Assembly (NCBI RefSeq): GCF_004327985.1
Contig: NZ_SJDL01000004.1
Coordinates: 124,001 to 188,000 of the forward strand
Direction: 5' to 3'
From: Marinobacter halodurans
GTDB lineage: Bacteria; Pseudomonadota; Gammaproteobacteria; Pseudomonadales; Oleiphilaceae
DNA: 64,000 bases
Shown: piece after piece, positions 32,269 to 39,768 of the stretch
How positions within the stretch are numbered: position 1 is the first letter of the stretch
Layout of the letters: each line of letters starts with the position of its first letter
Program-made: the position numbers and the translations under genes
The notes under the pieces: model-generated
Databases searched by the model: none
What the model saw: the letters and a program-made list of their open reading frames with translations, nothing else
What the model was told of the DNA's origin: nothing

Positions 32269-32879
32269 ACCTGAGCGCCGAAGACTACCGAGGGCTGCTG
32301 TTCAGCCTGCTGCCGCCGGGCATGGTGTGGCCGGTGGAGCCGGACAGCAACGTGCAGCGCCTGCTGGACGGTTCGGCCCAGGAGTTCGCCCGGGTGGATG
32401 CCCGCGCCGGTGACCTGCTGGCCGAGGCGGACCCGCGCCGGGCGCTGTACCTGTTTGAGGAGTGGGAAGCCAGCTATGGGCTGCCGGGTGACTGTGCCCC
32501 CGCTGACCAGTCCATGGCTGACCGCCGCACCGCCTTGGTAGGGCGCGTGGTGGGCCAAGGCGGCATGCGCGCCGAGGACTACCGGGAGCTGGCCGCCGGC
32601 CTGGGGTACGACAATATCGAGATCATCGAGCTGCGCGAGGCCACGGTGGAGGTGAACACCCCCACCGGCTACACCGGCTCCGTGATCGGTGACGACATCA
32701 ACGGCAGCGACTGGGACTCCACCTGGCGCGTGCTCCTGCCCAACGGGGTGGTGCGCGAGTCGGTGATCGACGAGGCGCAGATCGGCGACCCCCTGCGGAG
32801 CTGGGGCGACGAGCTGATCGAGTGCGCCCTGCGCGAGGCATCGCCCAGATGGCTGATTTTGCAAGTGGGTTACCAATAG
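32259..32879 (+). CDS. Tail protein DUF2313, Mu gp48-like
   Basis: 206 residues. Family markers: YRGLLFSLLPPGMVWPVEPD, DPRRALYLFEEWEASYGLP and RRTALVGRVVGQGGM. Links the baseplate wedge to fibres. Start lies inside the end of gp47. Confidence 0.92.
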   Translation: MAVNLSAEDYRGLLFSLLPPGMVWPVEPDSNVQRLLDGSAQEFARVDARAGDLLAEADPRRALYLFEEWEASYGLPGDCAPADQSMADRRTALVGRVVGQGGMRAEDYRELAAGLGYDNIEIIELREATVEVNTPTGYTGSVIGDDINGSDWDSTWRVLLPNGVVRESVIDEAQIGDPLRSWGDELIECALREASPRWLILQVGYQ

Positions 32880-32889
32880 GAGGTAGACC

Positions 32890-33771
32890 GTGGAGAAGGT
32901 AGGAGCATATACCCAGCGGGCAACCGCTGAGGGCGAGTGGCGCGCCGGAGATCCGGCAACGGGACAGCAGGCCACGCCGATGCTGGCCCAGTATTTCAAC
33001 ATGCTGCAGCGGGAGCTGCTGGCGATCCTGACAGCCGGCGGGGTAGTGCCGGACATCAACACCGAGGACCAGGTGCTGGCCGCGATTCAGCGCCTGGCCG
33101 GGCGTGGGGTAACGACCGTTACGAACGCGGACTCACCGAAGGCCCTGACCGTGGCCGAGGCCGGCCTGGTTCTGGTGGACGCGAGCGCCGGGGATGTCAC
33201 CCTGCAACTCCCGGCCGCCGACAGCGACGCCGGCCTGGGCTACACGATCGCCCGCACCGACAGCAGCGCCAATGTGGTGACGGTGACCCCGGACGGCACG
33301 AACCCGGACACGATCGAGGGCGCGGCAAGCCTGTCCCTGACCGTTTCCCGGCGCGTGGTGCTGTCTGCGGACGGTGGCACCGACTGGAAGTCGCCCATGC
33401 TGGTGGCGACGGATGCCGAGGCCCAGGCGTTTGCACCGGGGCGGTTGATTGACGGGGCGGCGCTGGCGGCTGCGTTTGGTGGTGGTAATCAGGGCCTGTC
33501 GGTAAATGGTTATCAGGTTCTGCCGGGTGGCTTGATATTGCAATGGGGATCGGCCCAGCTCACGGGTGGCTCCCCCTATACAGCAACTTTGCCTGTGGTT
33601 TATCCGGTTAAAGGTTTATTTGCCGGTGGGAACTGGAACAGCTCAGCAATCACTGGCGGATCGACGGCGAAAGGTACCTTTGCTTTCAAGTTGAACGTCG
33701 ACTCCGTCGTCATCAGTCCTTTGGATGCTAGCGGCAATTTTAGTGTGTTCTGGTTTAGCCTTGGACATTAA
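32890..33771 (+). CDS. Tail fibre with gp53-like receptor-binding tip
   Basis: 293 residues from a GTG after AGGAGG. N-terminal baseplate-attachment region (about 1-75), a repetitive beta-rich shaft, and a C-terminal tip starting LSVNGYQVLPGGLILQWGSAQ and ending VFWFSLGH, the gp53-like fibre tip that binds the cell surface. The last ~300 bases are visibly richer in A/T than the rest of the phage, suggesting the tip was exchanged by recombination. Confidence 0.85.
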   Translation: MEKVGAYTQRATAEGEWRAGDPATGQQATPMLAQYFNMLQRELLAILTAGGVVPDINTEDQVLAAIQRLAGRGVTTVTNADSPKALTVAEAGLVLVDASAGDVTLQLPAADSDAGLGYTIARTDSSANVVTVTPDGTNPDTIEGAASLSLTVSRRVVLSADGGTDWKSPMLVATDAEAQAFAPGRLIDGAALAAAFGGGNQGLSVNGYQVLPGGLILQWGSAQLTGGSPYTATLPVVYPVKGLFAGGNWNSSAITGGSTAKGTFAFKLNVDSVVISPLDASGNFSVFWFSLGH

Positions 33772-33783
33772 GGGGGTCTGGCG

Positions 33784-34356
33784 ATGAAGTTTTACAGTGC
33801 AGAAAAAGATGCGTTTTTTGCTGGAGAACTCCGGGCGCGATATGAATCTGCCGGGTCTTGGCCCGCAGACGCACAGGAGGTAAGCGAAGCTGTTTTTGAG
33901 GAGTATTCGGGGCGGCCTCCTTTGGGAAAAGCCCGCGCAGTCGGCCCGGATGGTTTACCAATGTGGGTTGAAGTCCCTGCCCGAGGAGTGGGTGACTTAC
34001 TGAGTGATATTGATCAAGCTGCTGGCAACGCACGCGAGCGCTTCGTCTCTCCCGGCTACCTGGTGGACCAGGAGTACAAGCGCGCCGAGGAGGCCGCCCG
34101 CTCGTTTGCCGACGCAGGGTACCCTGCCTCCGATGTCCCCAGTGCCGTGAGCAGCTGGGCGTCGGCCAAATCGTGGACAGCTCAGCAGGCTGCGGACGAC
34201 ATCATCGCCACCGCCGACTACTGGTATGGAGCGATCGACCAGATCCGGGAGATCCGCCTGGCCGGTAAAGCAGCGGTCCAGGCAGCAACGGCGGATCAGC
34301 GGGAGGCGGTCGCTCAGCAGTATATCGACCAACTGAACACGCTGGCCGTGTCATGA
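33784..34356 (+). CDS. Tail fibre assembly chaperone-like protein
   Basis: 190 residues. Starts MKFYSAEKDAFF, then VSEAVFEEYSGRPPLGKARAVGPDG, the design of Caudovirales fibre-assembly proteins encoded just after fibres. The first ~240 bases are AT-richer like the preceding fibre tip; the rest returns to phage-average GC, with a clear change near 34020. So the exchanged segment covers tip and chaperone N-terminus together. Confidence 0.7.
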   Translation: MKFYSAEKDAFFAGELRARYESAGSWPADAQEVSEAVFEEYSGRPPLGKARAVGPDGLPMWVEVPARGVGDLLSDIDQAAGNARERFVSPGYLVDQEYKRAEEAARSFADAGYPASDVPSAVSSWASAKSWTAQQAADDIIATADYWYGAIDQIREIRLAGKAAVQAATADQREAVAQQYIDQLNTLAVS

Positions 34357-34823
34357 TTACGCTGCAGTTCTCCACGACCCCGGGTATCGGTAGCCGCGTG
34401 ATCCGCTTTGCCACTTGGTCCCCGTACAGCCACGTGGATCTGGTCCTGGACGATGGCCAGCTTCTTGGCGCCACGGCCCGCTTTGGCGTCTCTGTGCGAG
34501 ACCCTGAGCCGACCATGGCGGCCGCGCGGTTTCAGGTGGCTGCCCCGGCCGAGGTGGTCGAGGCGGCCCGCAGCCAGATCGGGCGGCCGTATGACTGGCC
34601 CGGCATCTTTGGATGGGGCTTTCGGCGTAACTGGCAGGAGCAGGACTCCTGGTTTTGCAGCGAGCTGATCGCCTGGGCCTTCCAGGAGGCTGGCCACCCC
34701 TTGCTGAGGGCCGACAAAGCGTGGCGAGTAACACCCCGGGACCTGCTGTTATCTCCGCTGCTTTTGGGTGTCCAGTTGGGTGCTGGTGATGGGGTGTTTA
34801 ACGGGGCTGGAAACGGCGGTTAA
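34353..34823 (+). CDS. YiiX-like permuted NlpC/P60 cysteine hydrolase
   Basis: 156 residues, last gene before the right end, coupled to the previous gene by ATGA. WFCSELIAWAF (Cys about 99) and YSHVDLVLDDG (His near 29) match the circularly permuted papain-like order His then Cys, with GRPYDWPGIFGWGF between. The family includes amidases and peptidases acting on cell-wall peptides or lipids. No signal peptide. Could serve in lysis, entry or host modification. Confidence 0.75.
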   Translation: MITLQFSTTPGIGSRVIRFATWSPYSHVDLVLDDGQLLGATARFGVSVRDPEPTMAAARFQVAAPAEVVEAARSQIGRPYDWPGIFGWGFRRNWQEQDSWFCSELIAWAFQEAGHPLLRADKAWRVTPRDLLLSPLLLGVQLGAGDGVFNGAGNGG

Positions 34824-34840
34824 ACACCGCCTATTCCCTT

Positions 34841-34887
34841 GTCACAAACCTAGTGGCACGATGTCTCAAACTTTTTGGCGCGCTACA
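34841..34887 (-). repeat. Prophage right end with two transposase-site motifs (R1, R2)
   Basis: Reading inward from the right terminus, TTTGAGACAT (complement of 34861-34870) lies 17 bp in, and GTTTGTGAC (complement of 34841-34849) lies 38 bp in. This pair resembles the closely placed R1 and R2 sites of Mu. A third right site was not clear. Confidence 0.78.
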
Positions 34888-34892
34888 TCGAC
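34888..34892 (+). repeat. Target-site duplication, right copy
   Basis: TCGAC directly after the terminus ACA, identical to the left copy. Joining 1279 to 34893 restores the uninterrupted host intergenic region between aceA and the radical SAM gene. Confidence 0.92.
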
Positions 34893-34938
34893 AGGATGGC
34901 CCCGGCCGCTTGCGTCGCGTCATCGGCTTGGTTATGCT

Positions 34939-34967
34939 TTGACCAGATACTGTTTATACATACAGTA
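34939..34967 (+). promoter_or_regulatory. LexA box overlapping the promoter of the radical SAM gene
   Basis: TACTG-N10-CAGTA (34948-34967) includes CTG-N10-CAG, the gammaproteobacterial SOS box, with an AT-rich centre. A -35-like TTGACC at 34939 with 16-bp spacing to TACAGT puts the box over the spacer and -10. LexA would thus repress and DNA damage would induce the gene at 35013. The prophage ended 46 bp upstream and left it intact. Confidence 0.88.
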
Positions 34968-35012
34968 TCATGCCATCAACCAACGGCGACACCAGCAGGG
35001 CAGGCGATCATC

Positions 35013-36092
35013 ATGCGCACACGCGGCACCGGCCAGAACCCCCACAACCGATACCAGCCCCTGACGTCGGACCGGGCCATCGACGACGGCTGGTACCGGG
35101 ACCCGGACGACATGCTGTGCCCGGATTCCCTGGCCACCCGTGTGGTCGACGAGCAGGTCAAGTCGATCATCAGTCACAACCAGTCGCCGGATGTGCCTTT
35201 CGACCAGTCCATCAACCCCTATCGCGGCTGCGAACACGGCTGCGTCTATTGCTTCGCCCGCCCCACCCACGCCTACTGGGACCTGTCGCCGGGCCTCGAC
35301 TTCGAGACCCAGCTGATCGCCAAACCCAATGGCGCCCAGCGTTTGCGGGAAGCCCTCGACAAGCCGGGCTACGTGTGCAAACCCATTGCCCTGGGGGTGA
35401 ATACCGATGCCTACCAGCCGCTGGAAAAGCGCCGCCGCCTGACCCGGGAACTGCTGGAGGTGATGCGCGAGTACAACCACCCGATCTCCATCATCACCAA
35501 AGGCGCGCTGATCCTGCGGGACCTGGACCTGCTCGCCAGCCTGGCCGCGGACGGGCTGTGCTCGGTGCGGGTCAGTCTCACCACGTTGGACAACGACCTC
35601 AAGCGGCGCATGGAGCCTCGCACCGCCTCGCCCGGCACCCGCCTGCGCATGATCCGCGAGCTCTCCGGTGCGGGCATCCCGACCGGCATCATTCTGGGTC
35701 CGGTGATTCCCTTCATCAACGACGCGGAAATCGAGGCCATCCTCGAAGCCGCGGCTGACAACGGGGCCACCCGCGCCAGTTGGATCATGCTGCGCCTGCC
35801 GCTGGAGATTCATGAGCTGTTCGAGGACTGGCTGCTGCGCCACTTCCCCGACCGGGCCCGCCACGTGATGAACCGCATCCGCGATATGCGCGGCGGCCAG
35901 GTCTACGACAACCGCTTCGGCCACCGCATGCGCGGCCAGGGCATCTATGCCGACCTGATCCGCCAGCGGTTCAACCGCAAGGCCCGCAAAGTCGGCCTCA
36001 ACCGGCACGAGTCGGAACCCCTGCGGACCGACCTGTTCCGCCGGCCCGGCGGTGAACAGCTGGACCTGATCCCCCTGCAGACCGTCGGCTGA
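35013..36092 (+). CDS. PA0069-family radical SAM protein (spore photoproduct lyase-like)
   Basis: 359 residues. [4Fe-4S] radical SAM enzyme of the COG1533 group; presumed DNA repair or nucleic-acid chemistry. The cluster motif is C-x3-C-x2-C in YRGCEHGCVYCFARPTH (about residue 71). Downstream are TKGALILRDLDLL and SLTTLDNDLKRRMEPRT, typical of the family. The Pseudomonas aeruginosa homologue PA0069 belongs to the LexA regulon, and a LexA box lies upstream here. I chose the ATG at 35013 because MRTRGTGQNPHNRY is the usual family start; the longer upstream frame crosses the LexA box and the phage end. Confidence 0.9.
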   Translation: MRTRGTGQNPHNRYQPLTSDRAIDDGWYRDPDDMLCPDSLATRVVDEQVKSIISHNQSPDVPFDQSINPYRGCEHGCVYCFARPTHAYWDLSPGLDFETQLIAKPNGAQRLREALDKPGYVCKPIALGVNTDAYQPLEKRRRLTRELLEVMREYNHPISIITKGALILRDLDLLASLAADGLCSVRVSLTTLDNDLKRRMEPRTASPGTRLRMIRELSGAGIPTGIILGPVIPFINDAEIEAILEAAADNGATRASWIMLRLPLEIHELFEDWLLRHFPDRARHVMNRIRDMRGGQVYDNRFGHRMRGQGIYADLIRQRFNRKARKVGLNRHESEPLRTDLFRRPGGEQLDLIPLQTVG

Positions 36093-36107
36093 GTGCCACT
36101 TTGATAC

Positions 36108-36152
36108 TTTCCTGACATTTCCTGAACGCCTGCCTGACGGGCCGCCTATTAA
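36108..36152 (+). promoter_or_regulatory. Promoter with OmpR-type direct repeat before the gtr operon
   Basis: TTTCCTGACA then TTTCCTGAAC (36108-36127) are direct repeats with a 10-bp period, the usual binding mode of OmpR/PhoB regulators, placed over the likely -35. TATTAA at 36147-36152 is a plausible -10. The operon encodes an OmpR-type regulator, so autoregulation is likely. Confidence 0.65.
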
Positions 36153-36163
36153 GGTGTCGGCCC

Positions 36164-36562
36164 ATGAAAGCATTCGTCAGCATCATTGTCGCCGGTCGTC
36201 GGCCCTACCTCGGCTTCCTGGTTTCGGGCGGCACGGCCACGCTGGTTCACTGGTCGATCATGGCACTGCTGATCAGCGGCGGCCTCTCCGCGGCTGTGGC
36301 GACGGCCATCGGCAGCCTGACGGGTGCGGCAGCGAACTATGGATTGCAACGGCGGCTGGCGTTCCGCAACGCCGGTCCCCATACACGGACCCTGCCTCGC
36401 TATGTGCTTTCCTGTGCGACGGGCTGGCTTGCCAACCTCGTCATTTTCCGTGTGCTGTTTGAGATAGCCGGCCTGTCGGCGGCACCCGCCCAGGTGCTGA
36501 CCACCGGACTCGTCACGGGCCTCAACTATCTCATGTACGAGAGGCTCGTCTTCCATGACTGA
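36164..36562 (+). CDS. GtrA-family flippase
   Basis: 132 residues with four predicted membrane helices. Family marks: FLVSGGTATLVHWSIMALL, TGAAANYGLQRRLAFRNAG and TGLNYLMYERLVF. GtrA proteins move undecaprenyl-phosphate sugars across the inner membrane. First gene of a five-gene operon; overlaps the next gene by 8 bases. Confidence 0.9.
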   Translation: MKAFVSIIVAGRRPYLGFLVSGGTATLVHWSIMALLISGGLSAAVATAIGSLTGAAANYGLQRRLAFRNAGPHTRTLPRYVLSCATGWLANLVIFRVLFEIAGLSAAPAQVLTTGLVTGLNYLMYERLVFHD

Positions 36563-37577
36563 TCCGCATCCCCACATGCCTGCCACGCCCCCGCTGCTGT
36601 CGATCATCGTGCCGGTCTATAACGAACGGGCGGTGCTGCCGCTGTTCCTGGAGCGGATCCGCGAGGTGCTCGCCGGCCTGCCCCACACCGCCGAGCTGGT
36701 CTTCGTCGACGACGGCAGCGATGACGGCAGCGACGCCTTCGTGATCCAGGCGCTGCGCTGCCAGGCCAACATCCGGCTGGTCCGGCTCAGCCGCAACTTC
36801 GGCAAGGAAGCGGCACTGACCGCCGGCATCGAACACGCCCGTGGTGACGCCGTCATCATCCTGGATGCTGACCTGCAGGATCCGCCGGAACTGATCCCCG
36901 ACATGGTCCAGCGCTGGGAAGCCGGGGCCGATGTGGTGCTGATGCAGCGTCGCTCCCGGGCGGGTGAAAGCTGGTTCAAGCGCGCCAGCGCCTACGCGTT
37001 CTATCGTTTGCTGAACCGCACCTGCCGCACCACCATCCCGGTGGACACCGGCGACTTCCGGCTGATGAGCCGCAGGGCCGTGGACGCCCTGCTCCGCCTG
37101 GGCGAGCGCAACCGTTACATGAAAGGCCTGTTCGCCTGGATCGGCATGCCCACCGTGGTGCTGACCTACGACCGCGATGCTCGGCCAGCGGGGCAGACCA
37201 AGTGGGATGTCCTGGGTCTGGTCGGCCTGGCGCTGGAGGGGCTGACGTCGTTTTCGGTGGCGCCGTTGCGCTGGGCGACGGTGATCGGTCTGCTCGCCGC
37301 CTCAGTCGGGGCCATTTTCGGTCTGTGGATCGTGATCAAGGCCACCATCCTGGGCGACGCCACCGCGGGTTACCCCTCGCTGGTGGCCATCATCACCTTC
37401 CTCGGCGGTATCCAGCTGATGGGTCTGGGCATCCTCGGGGAGTACGTCGGCAAGACCTACATCGAAACCAAACAGCGGCCGGTCTACCTGACCCGCGACG
37501 TCATCGAACAGCATCGCGCCGACGCCGGTCGAGCGCCCATCCAGACCGAGGACTCTTCCTATGTTGAAGCGGGTTGA
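36555..37577 (+). CDS. GtrB-like polyprenyl-phosphate glycosyltransferase (GT2)
   Basis: 340 residues. Transfers a sugar from a nucleotide donor to undecaprenyl phosphate on the cytoplasmic face. GT2 core with SIIVPVYNERAVL, VFVDDGSDDGSD, the metal-binding DADLQDPPELIPD, and DTGDFRLMSRRAVDAL. Two C-terminal membrane helices (about 235-300) as in GtrB and DPM-like enzymes. Works with the GtrA-like flippase upstream. Confidence 0.92.
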   Translation: MTDPHPHMPATPPLLSIIVPVYNERAVLPLFLERIREVLAGLPHTAELVFVDDGSDDGSDAFVIQALRCQANIRLVRLSRNFGKEAALTAGIEHARGDAVIILDADLQDPPELIPDMVQRWEAGADVVLMQRRSRAGESWFKRASAYAFYRLLNRTCRTTIPVDTGDFRLMSRRAVDALLRLGERNRYMKGLFAWIGMPTVVLTYDRDARPAGQTKWDVLGLVGLALEGLTSFSVAPLRWATVIGLLAASVGAIFGLWIVIKATILGDATAGYPSLVAIITFLGGIQLMGLGILGEYVGKTYIETKQRPVYLTRDVIEQHRADAGRAPIQTEDSSYVEAG

Positions 37578-39027
37578 ACCCTGGCTGTGGGCCCTGCTGG
37601 CCATCCTCGCCACCCGGCTGATCGGGATGGCCCTGTTTCCCCTGGTGGACACCACCGAGCCGCGCTATGCCGAAATTGCCCGGGTGATGGCCGAAACCGG
37701 TGACTGGATCACGCCCTGGTTCTCGCCCGGCGTTCCCTTCTGGGGTAAACCGCCCCTGTCGTTCTGGCTCCAGGCCCTGTCGATCCTGACCTTCGGCTTG
37801 AGCGAATTTTCCCTGCGCCTGCCCGCCTGGCTGGCCAATCTCGGCCTGGTCTACCTGACCTGGCGCTTTGCCCGGGAACTGTATGGCGAACAGGTGGCGC
37901 GCTGGACGGCGATCATCTTCGCCAGCATGTCGCTCACCTTCATCAGCGCCGGCACCGTGATGACCGATCCCTTCCTGACCCTGGGCACCACCCTGAGCCT
38001 GGTCAGCTTCGGCATGGTCGCCAGCGGCCGGGAACGGGGCTGGCGCTGGCTGTTCTTCCTGGGGCTGGTGATCGGGCTGCTGGCCAAGGGACCGCTAACG
38101 CTGGTGTTGACCGGATTGCCCATCGGCCTGTGGCTGGTGATCGCCCGGGACCGCTTCCGGCTGCTGCGCGCGTTCCCCTGGGTGCGGGGCACGCTGCTGA
38201 CGCTGACCCTGGCGCTGCCCTGGTACATCGCGGCGGAGCTGAAGACACCGGGCTTTATCGATTACTTCATCGTTGGCGAGCACTTCAAACGCTTCCTGGA
38301 TCCGGGCTGGGCGGGTGACCTCTATGGCTCCGCGCACCTGCAACCCAAGGGCATGATCTGGATGTTCTGGATCTGGGCGTCCTTCCCCTGGGGGATCATC
38401 GGACTGATCGTGGCAACCTGGCTGGTATTTCGCAGGGATAGACGGGCGCGCCTGGCCACCGGGATCACCGGCGCCAATGCCCAGTTTGTGCTGCTGGCCG
38501 CCCTGGCCCCCATGCTGTTCTTCACAATGGCCAGCAACACGCTGTGGACTTACGTGCTGCCCGCGCTGCCGTTCTCGGCCCTGGTGCTGGCCCGGCTGCT
38601 GTTGTCGCTCGACCTGTCCTGGCAGGGGTTCCGGCGGATGGCGGTGTCGGCGGCTGTGTGTGTCCCGGCACTGACCACCGGTTTCGTCTTCTACTCGATG
38701 CACGATACCCGCCAGTTGAAGACGGAACAGGCCATCGTTCACGACTACGTCAGCCAGCGCCAACCCGGCGACAGTCATCTGCTCTACCTGGATGACCTGC
38801 CATTCTCCGCCCAGTATTACAGTCACGGCCAGGCCAGGCAGATCACCATGGAACAGTTGGGCGTTATGCGCCAGAATCACCGCTACCAGCGGTATTTCCT
38901 GGCGGTTCCCAACAGGAAAGCGGATCGTCTGCTGAGCCGGCTGCCGCCGTCCACGGAAGTCCATGACAGCAGTCGGCGTTACTCGCTGCTGTCATTCACC
39001 GATCCGGCCATCACCAACAGAGGTTGA
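37561..39027 (+). CDS. ArnT-like integral membrane glycosyltransferase (GT83/PMT type)
   Basis: 488 residues, about 11-13 membrane helices. Periplasmic-side GT-C enzyme that takes sugars from undecaprenyl phosphate. The first-loop motif DTTEPRYAEIARVMAETGDW is the ArnT/PMT catalytic signature, followed by WGKPPLSFWLQ. ArnT itself adds 4-amino-arabinose to lipid A; here the donor made by the GtrB-like enzyme may be another sugar. It overlaps the GtrB-like gene by 17 bases and precedes the two-component genes. Confidence 0.88.
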   Translation: MLKRVEPWLWALLAILATRLIGMALFPLVDTTEPRYAEIARVMAETGDWITPWFSPGVPFWGKPPLSFWLQALSILTFGLSEFSLRLPAWLANLGLVYLTWRFARELYGEQVARWTAIIFASMSLTFISAGTVMTDPFLTLGTTLSLVSFGMVASGRERGWRWLFFLGLVIGLLAKGPLTLVLTGLPIGLWLVIARDRFRLLRAFPWVRGTLLTLTLALPWYIAAELKTPGFIDYFIVGEHFKRFLDPGWAGDLYGSAHLQPKGMIWMFWIWASFPWGIIGLIVATWLVFRRDRRARLATGITGANAQFVLLAALAPMLFFTMASNTLWTYVLPALPFSALVLARLLLSLDLSWQGFRRMAVSAAVCVPALTTGFVFYSMHDTRQLKTEQAIVHDYVSQRQPGDSHLLYLDDLPFSAQYYSHGQARQITMEQLGVMRQNHRYQRYFLAVPNRKADRLLSRLPPSTEVHDSSRRYSLLSFTDPAITNRG

Positions 39028-39036
39028 ACACACACG

Positions 39037-39768
39037 ATGTCTGCACCCGCTCCTGCCAACCGGCAGGTCCTGAGACTGCTGATTGTCGAAGACCAGATCG
39101 ATCTGGCGGAAAACCTGTTCGAATTCCTGGGCGAGAGCCGCTACGCGCTGGACTTTGCCGCCGATGGCCTGACGGCCCTGCACCTGCTGGCCACCAACCC
39201 GTACGACGTCATCGTACTGGACCTCATGCTGCCCGGCGTGTCCGGCTTCGACCTGTGCCAGCGTATTCGCCGCGACCTGCAGTGCGATACGCCGATCATC
39301 CTGATGACCGCCCGCGGCGCCCTGGCGGACAAGGAGCGGGGCTTCGAATGCGGTGCCGACGACTACCTGGTCAAGCCCTTCGAGTTGCGCGAACTGCAAC
39401 TGCGCATCGATGCCCTGTACCGGCGTTACACGCCCCGCAAGGCCGGGCTGGAGGCAGGTCCCATCCGGTTCGACCCGGGCACCCTACGGGTCACCATGAA
39501 TGACAGGGAGGCCGAGCTGACCGGCATCCCGGCTCGCCTGTTCGAACTGCTTATCCGGGCCTATCCCAACTTCCTCAGCCACGAGGCCCTGAGCGAGGCC
39601 ATCTGGGGCGACAGTTCCGGAGACGCCGACGGACACTCGCTGCGCACCCACATCTACACCCTTCGCCAGACCCTGCAGCGGGCCCTGGGCCACTCGCTGA
39701 TCCGCACCGTCTATGGCCGCGGTTACCGCATTGAGCCACCGGCCGGCGACCAGGAGCCGCAAGCTTGA
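39037..39768 (+). CDS. OmpR-family response regulator
   Basis: 243 residues. Receiver domain with D62 as phosphate acceptor (VIVLDLMLPGVSGFD), acidic pair E18-D19, and K107 in DDYLVKPFE. C-terminal winged helix with LFELLIRAYPNFLSHEALSEA and SLRTHIYTLRQTLQ, RTVYGRGYRI. It likely binds the direct repeat upstream of the operon. The TGA overlaps the kinase start. Confidence 0.93.
   Translation: MSAPAPANRQVLRLLIVEDQIDLAENLFEFLGESRYALDFAADGLTALHLLATNPYDVIVLDLMLPGVSGFDLCQRIRRDLQCDTPIILMTARGALADKERGFECGADDYLVKPFELRELQLRIDALYRRYTPRKAGLEAGPIRFDPGTLRVTMNDREAELTGIPARLFELLIRAYPNFLSHEALSEAIWGDSSGDADGHSLRTHIYTLRQTLQRALGHSLIRTVYGRGYRIEPPAGDQEPQA

Larger units (their letters stand above)
1280..34887 (+). 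mobile_element. Complete Mu-like transposable prophage, 33,608 bp
   Basis: Both ends can be read directly. The left end starts TGTGTGCAGCC; the reverse complement of the right end starts TGTAGCGCGCC. They align without gaps through a shared YCTGAGACA/TTTGAGACA motif 17 bp in. The flanks carry identical 5-bp direct repeats TCGAC, the duplication length of Mu. Content is Mu-ordered: leftward repressor, ner, DDE transposase A, ATPase B, GemA, Mor-type activator, lysis, terminase-portal-F, protease/scaffold, capsid T, gp36, gpG, gp37, sheath, tube, frameshifted tail-assembly gene, tape measure, gpN, gpP, gp45 to gp48, fibre. All core modules look intact, so it is probably inducible. No mom-type DNA modification gene is seen. 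Confidence 0.95.

Noticed and set aside
1268-34893. Alternative prophage ends using the repeat CGACA (1268-1272 and 34889-34893)
   Set aside because: It also gives a 5-bp duplication, but then the right end would start ATGTAG and the first site motifs would lie at unequal distances. The TCGAC solution gives TGT at both ends and equal 17-bp offsets.
34968-36173. 401-codon minus-strand frame opposite the radical SAM gene
   Set aside because: Shadow frame; the plus strand has the radical SAM Cys motif and an SOS promoter.
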